Assembly (NCBI GenBank): GCA_019240115.1
Contig: JAFAYV010000038.1
Span: 1 to 64,000, forward strand
DNA: 64,000 bases
Origin: Solirubrobacterales bacterium
Lineage (GTDB): Bacteria; Actinomycetota; Thermoleophilia; Solirubrobacterales; Solirubrobacteraceae
Direction: 5' to 3'
A model generated the notes under the pieces. It had not been told where the DNA came from, made no database searches, and saw nothing but the letters and a program-made list of their open reading frames with translations. The translations under genes were made by a program, and so were the position numbers. Each line of letters begins with the position of its first letter. The first letter of the stretch is position 1. This document shows positions 23,708 through 34,886 of this stretch, piece by piece.

Positions 23708-23869
23708 CGCTCGACCCTGTCACCGGCGCCAGACGGTCCGGATCCGGTCGACTATCGGCACGAGATTCGACCAGTTCTGTGCGGTCACGGGCGGCGCATC
23801 TTCTGACCGCCCGCCCCCAAAGGCCCTTTCTGCTCCCTTAAAACTCGCTATCTGCAGGGATAAAGAAGG

Positions 23870-23942
23870 TACCGCTACCGGGATTCGAACCCGGGTTTCC
23901 GCCGTGAGAGGGCGGCGTCCTAGTCCCCTAGACGATAGCGGC
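23870..23942 (-). tRNA. tRNA-Glu(CTC)
   Basis: A 73-nt cloverleaf. The 5' GCCGCTA pairs with TAGCGGT (the last pair is a G-U wobble), with discriminator A. The anticodon stem CCGCC/GGCGG encloses CTCTCAC with anticodon CTC. The T loop is TTCGAAT. The D arm TCGTCTAGGGGACTAGGA is typical of tRNA-Glu. Confidence 0.95.
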
Positions 23943-24025
23943 GGGACGCTGGGCTTCCAGCCTAGCGCGGAACCTAGAATGGGACCGGTCGTCAGCAACA
24001 AGTGTCATCACAGAGGGGAGCATTC

Positions 24026-24817
24026 ATGCCTGACGCCACGGCGGTTTCGCCTCCGCTGGAGCTCGAGCTCCGGGCCCCGGCGGCGTTCATCACGCTGAGC
24101 CGGCCCGAGCAGCGCAATCCGATGTCGCTGGAGGTGATGGAAGCGCTCGGCGGAGCGCTTGACCGGTTCGCCGAGGAGCCCGAGGTGCGGGCGATCGTGA
24201 TCCGGGCGGACGGACCGGCGTTCTCGTCAGGACACGACCTGCGCGAGCTCGTGGGTCGCACGCTGCAGGACGAGCGCGAGATCTTCGACGCGTGCGCGGC
24301 GATGATGCAGCGGATCCAGAGCGTGCCCCAGCCGGTGATCGCCCAGGTCCAGGGGACGGCGGCCGCGGCCGGGTGCCAGCTCGTGGCCGCGTGCGATCTG
24401 GCTCTCGCCGCCGAGTCGGCGAAGTTCCTGACCCCCGGCGTGCGGATCGGACTGTTCTGCTCGACGCCGATGGTGGCGCTCAGCCGCGCGGTGGGACGCA
24501 AGCGCGCCCTCGAGATGCTGCTGACCGGCGCGCCGATCGACGCGCACGTCGCGGCGCAATGGGGGCTGATCAACCACGCGGTGCCCGACGAGGAGCTCGA
24601 GCGGCGCACGTGGGAGCTCGTCGAGCAGGTCTCGGACTGCAGCCCGCTGACGATGCGGATCGGCAAGCGCGCGTTCTACGACCAGATCGATCGTCCGCAG
24701 GCGCAGGCCTACGCGACGATGGGCGAGGTGATGGCGACCAACGCGATGACCTGCGACGCCCAGGAGGGGATGTCGGCGTTCCTGGACAAGCGCCGCCCGG
24801 TCTGGAGGGGCGAGTAG
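24026..24817 (+). CDS. enoyl-CoA hydratase/isomerase family protein
   Basis: A 263-residue crotonase-fold protein. FITLSRPEQRNPMSLEVMEA and SSGHDLREL (oxyanion hole) are typical, as is QVQGTAAAAGCQLVAACDLA, close to the ECHDC3-like group. The usual second catalytic Glu (of the G-x-x-x-E-x motif) is not evident, GLFCSTPMVALSRAVG standing in its place, so the reaction may not be a standard hydration. A GAGGGGAG site supports ATG 24026. It stands between two tRNA genes. Confidence 0.85.
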   Translation: MPDATAVSPPLELELRAPAAFITLSRPEQRNPMSLEVMEALGGALDRFAEEPEVRAIVIRADGPAFSSGHDLRELVGRTLQDEREIFDACAAMMQRIQSVPQPVIAQVQGTAAAAGCQLVAACDLALAAESAKFLTPGVRIGLFCSTPMVALSRAVGRKRALEMLLTGAPIDAHVAAQWGLINHAVPDEELERRTWELVEQVSDCSPLTMRIGKRAFYDQIDRPQAQAYATMGEVMATNAMTCDAQEGMSAFLDKRRPVWRGE

Positions 24818-24851
24818 GCACGCAGGACAGTTGCTACCTTTGGCTCCTCCA

Positions 24852-24935
24852 GCGGCTGTGGTGAAATTGGTATACACGCACGGTTCAGGTCCGTGTGGGC
24901 GAGAGCCCGTGGAGGTTCGACTCCTCTCAGCCGCA
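24852..24935 (+). tRNA. tRNA-Leu(CAG)
   Basis: An 84-nt class II tRNA. The acceptor GCGGCTG pairs with CAGCCGC, with discriminator A. The anticodon stem CACGG/CCGTG encloses TTCAGGT with anticodon CAG. A long variable arm (TGGGCGAGAGCCCGT) and T loop TTCGACT follow. Confidence 0.95.
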
Positions 24936-24967
24936 CTTCCAGACGTGGGCGGCCGGCCGCTGGCTCG

Positions 24968-25573
24968 TCAGAGCCAGCCGCGCTCCTCGGCGACCTGCAG
25001 GGCCTCGGAGCGGTTGTGCGCGTCGAGCTTCTGCATCACCGAGGAGAGGTGGTTGCGCACGGTGCCCGGCGAGAGGTAGAGCACCGAGGCGAGCTCGGCG
25101 ATCGTGCGACAGTCGCGCGAGGCGGCCAGGACCTCGTGCTCGCGCGGGGTCAACGGGCACTCGCCCTGGGAGAGCGCGGCCGCGGCGAGGCCGGGGTCCA
25201 CGACGCGCTCCCCGGCGAGCGCGCGGCGGATGGCCGCGGCAAGCTCGGAGGCGGGCGCGTCCTTGAGCAGGAAGCCCGAAGCTCCGCCCTCCATCGCGCG
25301 GCGCATGTATCCCGGTCGTCCGAAGGTGGTGAGGATGAGGACGCGGACGTCGGGCAGGGCCGTGGCGAGCTGCTCGGCGGCCTGAAGCCCGGTGGCGCCC
25401 GGCATCTCGATGTCGAGCAGGGCGATGTCGGGTCGTTCGCGCCGGGCGAGCGCCACCACCTCGTCGCCACGCGCGACCTGAGCGACGACCTCGATGTCGG
25501 GCTCGAGCGAGAGCAGGCTCGCGAGCGCTCCGCGGACCATGCCCTGGTCCTCGGCGATCAGCACGCGGATCAT
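24968..25573 (-). CDS. NarL/LuxR-type response regulator
   Basis: A 201-residue protein. The receiver domain has the acidic D9, phospho-acceptor D54 in ALLDIEMPG, T82/T83 and K104. The LuxR helix-turn-helix at about 138-195 reads LTPREHEVLAASRDCRTIAE then LYLSPGTVRNHLSSVMQKL. Its ATG overlaps the kinase stop (ATGA). It is the last gene of an ABC exporter/two-component operon and probably activates that operon. Confidence 0.92.
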   Translation of the reverse strand: MIRVLIAEDQGMVRGALASLLSLEPDIEVVAQVARGDEVVALARRERPDIALLDIEMPGATGLQAAEQLATALPDVRVLILTTFGRPGYMRRAMEGGASGFLLKDAPASELAAAIRRALAGERVVDPGLAAAALSQGECPLTPREHEVLAASRDCRTIAELASVLYLSPGTVRNHLSSVMQKLDAHNRSEALQVAEERGWL

Positions 25574-26739
25574 GACGCGGCCACCGAGATGGGCACCGAC
25601 ACCGCGAGGCGAAAGCCGCCCCCGGGAGCGCGGCCGGCCTCGATCCGGCCACGCCGGCGCTTGGCACGCTCGCGTAGCCCCGTGAGCCCGTTGCCGAGGT
25701 CGCCGCCGTTGCCGTTGGTGGGCTGGGCGCCGATGCCGTCGTCGACGACCTCGACGGCGGCGTCGACGAGGCCGCTCGACACCCGGATGCGGCAGCGACC
25801 TGCGCGGCTGTGGCGGATGACGTTCGTCGCTCCCTCGCGCACCGCCCAGGCGAGCACCGCCTCCACCTCGGGCTCCAGCGCGACCTCGGCGCCCTCGAAC
25901 TCGGCGGCGATCCCGGCGGCCGAGAGGGCGACCCGCGCGCCCTCGAGCTCGCCGGCGAGCGTCGGCTGGCGGTAGCCGCTGACCGCCTGGCGGACCTCGC
26001 CGAGCGCCGTGCGCGCCACGCGCTCGACGTCGCGCACCTCGGCGGCGGCCTCGGCAGCCCGGTCGGGCAGCAGGCGACCCGCGAGCTCGGCCTTGATCGC
26101 GATCACCGACAGCGTGTGCCCGAGCAGATCGTGCAGGTCACGCGCGAAGCGCTCACGCTCCTCGGCGACCGCGACGTGGGCGAGCTCGGCGCGGGCGGCG
26201 CACAGCTCGGCGTTGCGCATCCGCAGGTCGCGCATCAGCGACAGCAGCAGCCCGACCCCAACCGCGCTGATCGCAAAGCCGAACGAGCTTCCCGCCGATG
26301 CGCCGGCCGCGGCTGACACCACGACCGCGAGCGCCGCGTTGCCGAACGCCGCCGGAAAGCTCCATCCCCGGGGGGCGGTGAGCGCCGTGCAGGCGGCGGT
26401 GTAGGAGAACAGATAGCCCCACGAGGTCCGGTCCAGCGCCGTCAGCCCGACGGCGAGGAGGAGCATGGCGATCGACAGGATCGCCGCCGTGCGCCGCGTC
26501 CCGGGATCGAACCAGGTCAGGACCAGCCAGACGTAGAGCGCCGAGAACGTCAGCGCCGCGGCGATCACCAGCCCGTGTGTCAAGCCGTGCTCCGGGCGGA
26601 AGATCGCGTCGAGCAGCGGCGCGACGATGAACGCCAGCCACACCAGGAGGACGACCGCCCGGCCTCGCGCCGGTGGCGCTCCCCCCTCCCAGTCGTGCGC
26701 CATCCCGGGGCGCCCGAGCCGTCGCAGCAGCCGGTTCAC
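25570..26739 (-). CDS. DesK/LiaS-type sensor histidine kinase
   Basis: A 389-residue protein with about six N-terminal membrane helices (28-168) and little extracellular sequence, so it probably senses the membrane or a signal passed by the exporter. The HisKA_3 box RERFARDLHDLLGHTLSVIA carries H203. The ATPase domain shows REGATNVIRH (N box), DDGIG and GNGLTGLRERA. GTG 26739 is chosen because it overlaps the permease stop (GTGA), like the other junctions. Confidence 0.9.
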   Translation of the reverse strand: MNRLLRRLGRPGMAHDWEGGAPPARGRAVVLLVWLAFIVAPLLDAIFRPEHGLTHGLVIAAALTFSALYVWLVLTWFDPGTRRTAAILSIAMLLLAVGLTALDRTSWGYLFSYTAACTALTAPRGWSFPAAFGNAALAVVVSAAAGASAGSSFGFAISAVGVGLLLSLMRDLRMRNAELCAARAELAHVAVAEERERFARDLHDLLGHTLSVIAIKAELAGRLLPDRAAEAAAEVRDVERVARTALGEVRQAVSGYRQPTLAGELEGARVALSAAGIAAEFEGAEVALEPEVEAVLAWAVREGATNVIRHSRAGRCRIRVSSGLVDAAVEVVDDGIGAQPTNGNGGDLGNGLTGLRERAKRRRGRIEAGRAPGGGFRLAVSVPISVAAS

Positions 26740-27535
26740 ACGACCTCGCCCTGGGGACGGCGGAGGAACTTGATCATCAGCCAGATCCCGATCGCCGTCC
26801 AGATGGCCAGGATCTTCACGCTGTCGCCGTCGAGCGGAGTGCCGTGATGGCGCGGATCGAACACCCACTGCAGCCCGCTGGCCAGCGCCTTGAGCGGGAA
26901 GATGGAGGCGATCGTCTTCAGCACGCCCGGCAGGTTGTCGGTCGGAAACCAGATGTTGGAGATGAACGTGATCGGCAGGATGAGCAGGTTGACGAGCACC
27001 GGACCGCTGTCGGCGTTGGGGATGAAGCGGGTCATCCCGATCCCGAGCGTCGTGAACGCGGCGGTGCCGAGCACCAGCGTGATGATCAGGCCCGGGAGGC
27101 CACCGGCCGGGAAGTGCAGGCCCCAGAGCGCGACCCCGGCGACGAGCACGACCACCGTGATCGCCAGGGTGATCAAGCAGGTGGAGCCGATCCGGGCGCT
27201 CACGTAGGCCCACCGGGGCAGCGGCGTGCCCTGCATCCGCTTGAGCACGCCCGCCTCCTGCAGGATCGCGGTGCTGATCGCGAGGTTCGTGAACGTGGTG
27301 GCGATGATCGCGTAGGCGAGGATCCCTGGGATGAAGAAGTCGTCGTACGGGATCCCGCCGCGGCTGGCGATGTGCGAGCCCTTGTCGATGCTGGCGAAGA
27401 TGACCAGGAACATCAGCGGGAACGCAAACGTGAAGAACGCGCGGCCCCGGTTGCGCCAGTACGAGCGCTGCTCGTAGCGGATCTGCCAGCTGACGAGACC
27501 GAGGTCGCGTCGCAGCGTGGAGTGAGGGACGGTGC

Positions 27536-27539
<4 letters not shown>
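26736..27539 (-). CDS. ABC-2 type permease
   Basis: A 267-residue ABC2 membrane subunit with six hydrophobic segments, among them AFFTFAFPLMFLVIFASIDK and GLIITLVLGTAAFTTLGIG. The EAGVLKRMQGTPLPRWAYVS loop is the typical coupling region of DrrB-like exporters. Overlapping stop/start codons join it to the ATPase and kinase genes. Substrate unknown; drug or lipid export is usual for such systems. Confidence 0.88.
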
Positions 27540-28504
<965 letters not shown>

Positions 28505-28573
28505 GGCCGCAAGCGTATGTCCGGCCGGGTGGCGCCGTAAGTGGCGGGCGGCCGAATTCACCTGTGACGTTTG

Positions 28574-29140
28574 TCATGCGCTCCACCGGTCGATCGTCGT
28601 GGTCTCGCGCTCGTGCCCGAGCACGCCGATGGCCGCGGTGGCGAGCTTGAAGCGCGCGCCCGCGGCCACCTCCATCCCGAGCCACCGCGCGGTCAGCACC
28701 CGAAGCACGTGGCCGTGGGCAAAGGCGAGTCCGTCGCCGCCGATCGCGGCGAAGCGGGCGATCGCTGCGTCGACCCGCGCCCCGACGTCGGCTGGCCGCT
28801 CGCCGCCGGGGCAGCCGTCGCGCCACAGGTTCCAATCGGAGTCGTGGCGTTCCCAGATCTGCGGCGTGGTCAGGCCCTCGTAGTCGCCGTAGTCCCACTC
28901 GACGAGCTCGTCGCAGCGCTGCGCGACGTCGCCGTAGCCCGCCAGCTCGCACGTCTGCACCGCGCGTCGCCGGGGGCTGCAGAGCACGAGGCCAAACGCA
29001 CCGGCGTGCAGACGACCGCGAACGGCCCGCGCCTGCTCACGCCCGACGTCGGTCAATGGCACGTCAGTGACGCTCGTGTGGCGGCCCGAGGCGCTCCACT
29101 CGGTCTCGCCGTGGCGGACGATGAACAGGCGCTCGGCCAC
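28574..29140 (-). CDS. histidine phosphatase (phosphoglycerate mutase-like)
   Basis: A 188-residue cytoplasmic phosphatase of branch 1. The catalytic RHGET motif (FIVRHGETEWSASGRH) holds the phospho-histidine, SPRRRAVQTCEL supplies the second Arg, EWDYGDYEGLTTPQI the acid, and FAHGHVLRVL the second His. It is the last gene of the pentose phosphate cluster, 26 bp after rpiB, and may dephosphorylate a sugar phosphate, though substrates of this family vary. Confidence 0.88.
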   Translation of the reverse strand: MAERLFIVRHGETEWSASGRHTSVTDVPLTDVGREQARAVRGRLHAGAFGLVLCSPRRRAVQTCELAGYGDVAQRCDELVEWDYGDYEGLTTPQIWERHDSDWNLWRDGCPGGERPADVGARVDAAIARFAAIGGDGLAFAHGHVLRVLTARWLGMEVAAGARFKLATAAIGVLGHERETTTIDRWSA

Positions 29141-29166
29141 CGCTGTCAGGAGCCCTCACGCGGCGG

Positions 29167-29631
29167 TCAGAGCCGCTCGACGTCCCCATCGGTGCGCTCG
29201 ATCTCCGCGACTTTGGCGCGGCGGCGCACGTGGCGCTCCTCATCGGTGACCTCGGCCGCCAGGAACGCCGCGACGATCTCAGCGGCGACCTCGACGCCGA
29301 CGACGCGACCGCCGAGGCAGAGCACGTTGACGTCGTCGTGCTCGACGCCCTGATGGGCCGTGTAGGTGTCGTGGATGGTCGCCGCCCGCACCCCGCGGAT
29401 CTTGCAGGCCGCGACCGAGACCCCGGCGCCCGAGCCGCAGACGATGATCCCCCGCCGTGCGCGGCCCGCGGCCACGGCATGGCCGACTTCGAGCGCCTTA
29501 TCGGGGTAGTCGATCGGGTCGGGCCGATCGGTGCCGAAGTCCAGGACCTCGTGCCCGGCGTTCCGGACGACGCCGAGCAGGCGGTCGCGGAGCACGTATC
29601 CGGCGTGGTCGAAGCCACAGGCGACGATCAT
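29167..29631 (-). CDS. rpiB: ribose-5-phosphate isomerase B (RpiB/LacAB)
   Basis: A 154-residue protein interconverting ribose 5-phosphate and ribulose 5-phosphate. Family motifs are ACGFDHAGYVLRDRL, DFGTDRPDPIDYPDKALEV, RGIIVCGSGAGVSVAACKIR (with the catalytic Cys region) and HDDVNVLCLGGRVVG. The usual G-T-G-I-G-M/V becomes GSGAGV. The ATG overlaps the ROK kinase stop (ATGA). Its place in the operon matches its role after gnd. Confidence 0.88.
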   Translation of the reverse strand: MIVACGFDHAGYVLRDRLLGVVRNAGHEVLDFGTDRPDPIDYPDKALEVGHAVAAGRARRGIIVCGSGAGVSVAACKIRGVRAATIHDTYTAHQGVEHDDVNVLCLGGRVVGVEVAAEIVAAFLAAEVTDEERHVRRRAKVAEIERTDGDVERL

Positions 29632-30617
29632 CGGGTCACTTCCTGGGTGGGAGCGGGGGCGGCCTCCGCCCGCAGCTCGTGAACGGCCAGCAACGCCGCC
29701 CCGAGCACGCCCGCCCGTACCCCATGGCGGGCCGCACGGATCGTGGTGCGCCTGCCCAGGCCCGGCAGCACGTAGGCCGCCGACGTCCGGCGGGCGGGCT
29801 CGAGCAGCAGCTCGCCGGCGCGGGCGGCGCCGCCGCCGATCACCACCTCCTCGGGATCGAACGTGTTGATCGCGTTGGCGATCCCCAGTCCGACGCGCTC
29901 GCCCCACAGCTCGATCAGCCGCCGCGCATCGGGATCGTCCCCCTCGGCGTCCTGCACCGCCTCGACCCCGGTCAGGCGCTCGCCGGCGGCCGCGCGGCGA
30001 CCGAGCGAGGAGTCGGGGTGCGCCCTCGCGAACTCGTCCACGAGAACATCGAGGGCATGCCCGGCGGCCACGCCCTCCAGCGAGCTGCGCTGCGGGAAGC
30101 CCTCGGCGTCGGGCACCGGTCCGCTGAGATCCATGCCGACGATCGTCTGCCCGACCTCGCCCGCGCCCCCGCTCGCTCCGCGGTAGATCCGCCCGTTCAG
30201 GATGAGCCCGCCGCCGACGCCGGTCCCGATCGTCAGCATCACGAGGTGCCGGGCGACGAGGCGCAGCCGCTCGTCGTGCGCCTCGGCGAGCGCGGCCACC
30301 GTCGCGTCGTTGTCGACGAACACGGGCACGTCGAGCCGGTCGGAGAGCACCTCGCGCAGCGGCACGTCGGCGAGTGGGATGTTCGTCGAGGACACCACGC
30401 GTCCGGCGTCGAAATCGACGACCGACGGTACTCCGATCCCGACGCCGTCGAGTTCGTCGCCGCGGGCGCGCTGGACGAGTTCGACGAGCTGGTGCAGCAA
30501 CGCCTCGGCGCCGTCGAGCTTCGTCGGCTCAAGCGTCGAGTCGCCGAGCGCGTGGCCGGTCAGGCGCGCGACCGCGATCTTGGTCCCGCCGAGGTCGACG
30601 CCGATGACGTCGGTCAC
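29628..30617 (-). CDS. ROK-family sugar kinase (glucokinase-like) lacking the zinc motif
   Basis: A 329-residue ASKHA-fold kinase: IGVDLGGTKIAVARL (phosphate loop), VDNDATVAALAEAH with catalytic Asp, TIGTGVGGGLILNG and EEVVIGGGAARAGE. Most bacterial ROK glucokinases carry a C-x-C-G-x-x-G-C-x-E zinc site just after the G-H-x-x motif; here it is GPVPDAEGFPQRSSLEG with no cysteine. Its position between pgl and rpiB suggests it feeds glucose 6-phosphate to Zwf. It starts at GTG overlapping the pgl stop. Confidence 0.85.
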   Translation of the reverse strand: MTDVIGVDLGGTKIAVARLTGHALGDSTLEPTKLDGAEALLHQLVELVQRARGDELDGVGIGVPSVVDFDAGRVVSSTNIPLADVPLREVLSDRLDVPVFVDNDATVAALAEAHDERLRLVARHLVMLTIGTGVGGGLILNGRIYRGASGGAGEVGQTIVGMDLSGPVPDAEGFPQRSSLEGVAAGHALDVLVDEFARAHPDSSLGRRAAAGERLTGVEAVQDAEGDDPDARRLIELWGERVGLGIANAINTFDPEEVVIGGGAARAGELLLEPARRTSAAYVLPGLGRRTTIRAARHGVRAGVLGAALLAVHELRAEAAPAPTQEVTR

Positions 30618-31327
30618 CGCGCGGGCTCCAGCTCGGAGGCCGCGGCCGGATCGAGCAGAACGGTGATGAGCGCGGCGGCGGGGACCAGGAGAGAGGACGG
30701 GACCGCTGGGTCCGGCCTGGTTCCGGGGCCGAACGCCTGGGCGATCGCCTCGGCCTTGGACGCTCCCGAGGCAAGGACGACGACCTGGGGAGTCGCCGTC
30801 AGGGCGGGCAGCGTCAGCGACACGCGCGGCACGAACGGCTCCAGGCCGGCCTCCGGCACGCCGACCACGAGGCGGTCGCGCACCGACAGCGTCGCCTGAC
30901 CCGGGAACAGCGACGCCGTGTGACCGTCGGGCCCGATGCCGAGCAGGACGAGGTCGAAGTGAGCCGGCCCCGCTGCGCGAAGGCGGCTGTCGTAGTCCTC
31001 GGCTCCCGCCTCGGGACCGAGCTCGCCGTGGATCCGCTCGACGCGCGCCTCCGTAATGCCCGCGAGCGGCTCGATCAGGCTCTCACGGATCATGCGGTAG
31101 TTGGAGCGCCCATCGTCGGGCTCGACGCAGCGTTCGTCCCCGACCCAGAAGGTCGTGCCCTCGAGGCCGAGGCCGACGGTGCGGACCGCCTCCACGAAGC
31201 GCTCGTTGGCGGCCTCCGGGGTCGAGCCGCCGGCAAGCACGATCTGCCCGCCGCCGATCGCGGCCGAGATCATCAGCGCCGCGCACGCGCGGGCCGGGTC
31301 CTCGACAACCTCGAACGCGACGCTCAT
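30614..31327 (-). CDS. pgl: 6-phosphogluconolactonase
   Basis: A 237-residue protein of the DevB/SOL family, hydrolysing 6-phosphogluconolactone. IVLAGGSTPEAANERF, TTFWVGDERCVEPDDGRSNY and LVLLGIGPDGHTASLFPGQ are diagnostic, the last including the active-site His. It overlaps opcA by ATGA and the ROK kinase by GTGA. Confidence 0.92.
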   Translation of the reverse strand: MSVAFEVVEDPARACAALMISAAIGGGQIVLAGGSTPEAANERFVEAVRTVGLGLEGTTFWVGDERCVEPDDGRSNYRMIRESLIEPLAGITEARVERIHGELGPEAGAEDYDSRLRAAGPAHFDLVLLGIGPDGHTASLFPGQATLSVRDRLVVGVPEAGLEPFVPRVSLTLPALTATPQVVVLASGASKAEAIAQAFGPGTRPDPAVPSSLLVPAAALITVLLDPAAASELEPAR

Positions 31328-32373
31328 ATCGGGCACATCTCCCGCGCCGCCTTCAGCGCCGGGAGATAGGTCGGGTCGCGCAGCAGTGCCTGACGCACGC
31401 CCTCGCCGAGGATGCCGCTCTCCCCGCGGGACGCGCCGAGGATCTTCCAGCGCCGCTCCGCGCCGTCGGCGAGTTGCTCGGTGGCGTCGAGGCCGCCGAG
31501 GCCGCGCCGCAGCGCGAGCGAGGACCCGTCTCCGCCGGTGACCGTCACCCCGACAAGTCCCGGAGCCTCCTGCTCGAAGGAGCGGAGCGACACCTCGACC
31601 TCTCCGTCGGCGCGGCTCATCGCGGCGCTGTACATGCCGAGGCCGCCGCTGAGATGGACGCGATCCCAGTGCAGCCGCGAGGCCAGCCATCCGCAGAGCA
31701 GCAGGCCGCTGGCGCACGAGCGCTCCTGGTGGCCGACCTCGACCGCCTCGACGCAGCGCAGCGCCCGCAGCCGCGAGGGCAGGTCGTAGCTGGCCGCGAG
31801 TCGCTCCCGCCACGGCGTCGTGCGCAGCCACGCCAGGTCGATGACGTACACCTCCTCGCGCAGTGCGTCGGCGCGGGCGAGCGCCTCGGCGGGCTCGAGC
31901 GGCTCGTCGGAGTCCAGCAGGATGACGTCGGTCAGCGGCAGCAGTGCCCGCACGGCCTCCTCGTGCCCGTGCGGAGACCAGACGATGGTCGGGATCTCGC
32001 CGATGAGCACGGGATCGACGATCGTCTGCAGATCGGGCAGATGCCCGGGACCGAGGTCGATCTCGACGCCCTCGTGGATCACCCCTCCCCCACTCGCGTC
32101 CTCGTCGGAGGCGACGCTCGCCATCGCGTCGAGCGTCCGGCGCCCCTCCTGCACCGAGCACAGCACGGTGCGCGACGCGTGATAGCGCCCCGCGCGCTCG
32201 AGGCGGTTGGCGATCTCGCCCCGCCATTCCCGGTCGATGATGACGACGAGGTTGAGCACCCGCGCCGGCGCGAGCCGTTCGTTGGCGGCATGGCGGATGC
32301 GCAGCAGCTCGCGCATCGCCGCCTCGATCGCATCGGGGGTGGTGTTCGCCTCAGACCAGATGTCCTCGCTCAC
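31324..32373 (-). CDS. opcA: OpcA, glucose-6-phosphate dehydrogenase assembly protein
   Basis: About 349 residues. OpcA is an allosteric/assembly partner of Zwf in cyanobacteria and actinobacteria. Recognisable segments are IPTIVWSPHGHEEAVRALLP, DVILLDSDEP, YVIDLAWLRTTPWRERLAAS and CGWLASRLHW. The start GTG 32373 is preferred because it overlaps the zwf stop by 4 nt, like every other junction here; a GTG 12 nt earlier is possible. The invariable zwf-opcA pairing supports the call. Confidence 0.9.
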   Translation of the reverse strand: MSEDIWSEANTTPDAIEAAMRELLRIRHAANERLAPARVLNLVVIIDREWRGEIANRLERAGRYHASRTVLCSVQEGRRTLDAMASVASDEDASGGGVIHEGVEIDLGPGHLPDLQTIVDPVLIGEIPTIVWSPHGHEEAVRALLPLTDVILLDSDEPLEPAEALARADALREEVYVIDLAWLRTTPWRERLAASYDLPSRLRALRCVEAVEVGHQERSCASGLLLCGWLASRLHWDRVHLSGGLGMYSAAMSRADGEVEVSLRSFEQEAPGLVGVTVTGGDGSSLALRRGLGGLDATEQLADGAERRWKILGASRGESGILGEGVRQALLRDPTYLPALKAAREMCPI

Positions 32374-33910
32374 AGCCGCCGCCACATGCGCGAGTCGCCG
32401 GTCAGCTCGCGCGCCGCCTCGGGGCCGGCGCTGCCCGCGGGATAGGCGGGGATGCTCGAGGTCGTGTCAAGCGCCCAGGCCTCGAGGATCGGGTCGATGA
32501 TCCCCCACAGCGCCTCGATCTCATCGTTGCGCGTGAACAGGGTCGCGTCACCGCGCATCGCGTCGAGGATGAGGCGCTCGTAGGCCTCCGGCGACTCCGA
32601 CAGGAACGAGGTGCCGTAGCGAAACTCCATGTTGACGGGCACGATGCGCATCCGCGAGCCCGGGATCTTGGCGGCGATCGAGACCGACACGCCCTCGTCG
32701 GGCTGCAGCGTGAACACGATCTGGTTGGCCTGGATGCCGACCGATCCCGAGCTCTGCAGCGCGAGGTGCGGGACCGGCTTGAGGATGACCGCGATCTCGG
32801 TCAGCTTGCGCGCGAGGCGCTTGCCGGTGCGCAGGTAGAACGGCACTCCCGCCCAGCGCCAGTTGGAGACGTGCAGGCGCAGCGCCGCGTAGGTCTCGGT
32901 CCGGGAGTCGGGCGACACCCCGGGCTCCTCCCGGTATCCCGGCACCGGCTCGCCGCCCACGACGCCGGGGCCGTACTGGGCGCGCACCGACATCTCGGGG
33001 ACCTCCTCGGGGGCGCAGGGCACGATCGCCTCGAGGACCTTGAGCTTCTCGTCGCGCAGCCGGTCGGCGGTGAAGGCGGTCGGCGGCTCCATCGTCAGCA
33101 GCGCGAGCAGCTGCAGCATGTGGTTCTGCACGAGGTCGCGCAGCGCCCCGGACCGCTCGTAGTAGCCGGCCCGGCTGCCGATCCCGATGTCCTCGGCGGC
33201 GGTGATCTGGACGTGGTCGACGTAGTTGCGGTTCCACACCGGCTCGAACAGGACGTTGGCGAAGCGCAGCGCCATCAGGTTCTGCACCGTCTCCTTGCCG
33301 AGGTAGTGGTCGATGCGGAAGATCTGGCTCTCCTGGAAGACCGCGAGCAGCTTGGCGTTGAGCAACCGCGCCGACGCGAGGTCGTAGCCGAACGGCTTTT
33401 CGATCACGATCCGGGTGCGCGCGTCGGCGGCGCGATCGAGTCCGGCGGCGCCGAGCTTTGAGGCGATGACCGGGAAGTACTCCGGTGCGGTGGAGAGGTA
33501 GAAGACGCGGTCGAGCTGGCGTCCGGCCTGCTCGTCGAACTCCTGCAGGGTGCGGTGCAGGTCGGCGTACACCGCGTCGTCATCGAAGTTGCCCTGCACG
33601 TACCGGCAGTCGCAGAGCAGTCCGCCGAGGACGTTGGGGTCGGGACGCCGGCGCGAGTAGCGCTGGATGGAGTCGATGACGGCGTCGCGGAAGTCCTCGT
33701 GCTCTTGGTCGCGCCGCCCCACGCCGATCATCTCGAAGCGCTCGGGCAGCTGGCCCTCGTGGGCGAGGTTGTAGAGCGCCGGGAGCAGCTTGCGGTGCGC
33801 GAGATCGCCGCTGGCGCCGAAGATGACCAGAGCCGTGGGATGGACCGGCAGCCGCTCGAGACCCTCGACGAGCGGGTTGGAGCCGGTGATCTGCAGCGGC
33901 GCGGCGGTGC

Positions 33911-33914
<4 letters not shown>
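32370..33914 (-). CDS. zwf: glucose-6-phosphate 1-dehydrogenase
   Basis: A 514-residue protein oxidising glucose 6-phosphate with NADP or NAD. The coenzyme motif is IFGASGDLAHRKLLPALYNL and the active site is RIDHYLGKETVQNLMALRFA. Length is normal. TTG 33914, overlapping the gnd stop (TTGA), is the only start just upstream of the conserved region. It ends WRRL and overlaps opcA. Confidence 0.93.
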
Positions 33915-34843
<929 letters not shown>

Positions 34844-34886
34844 GGGGTTACCTCCGCACGTCGGTGGCGAGCGCGATGCGCCCCTG

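Noticed and set aside
26740-27213. N-terminal extension of the histidine kinase into the permease gene
   Set aside because: It overlaps a well-supported permease in another frame; GTG 26739 with a 4-nt overlap fits the operon pattern.
29231-30899. Long plus-strand frames through the pentose phosphate operon
   Set aside because: They are antisense shadows typical of GC-rich coding DNA; all recognisable motifs are on the minus strand.
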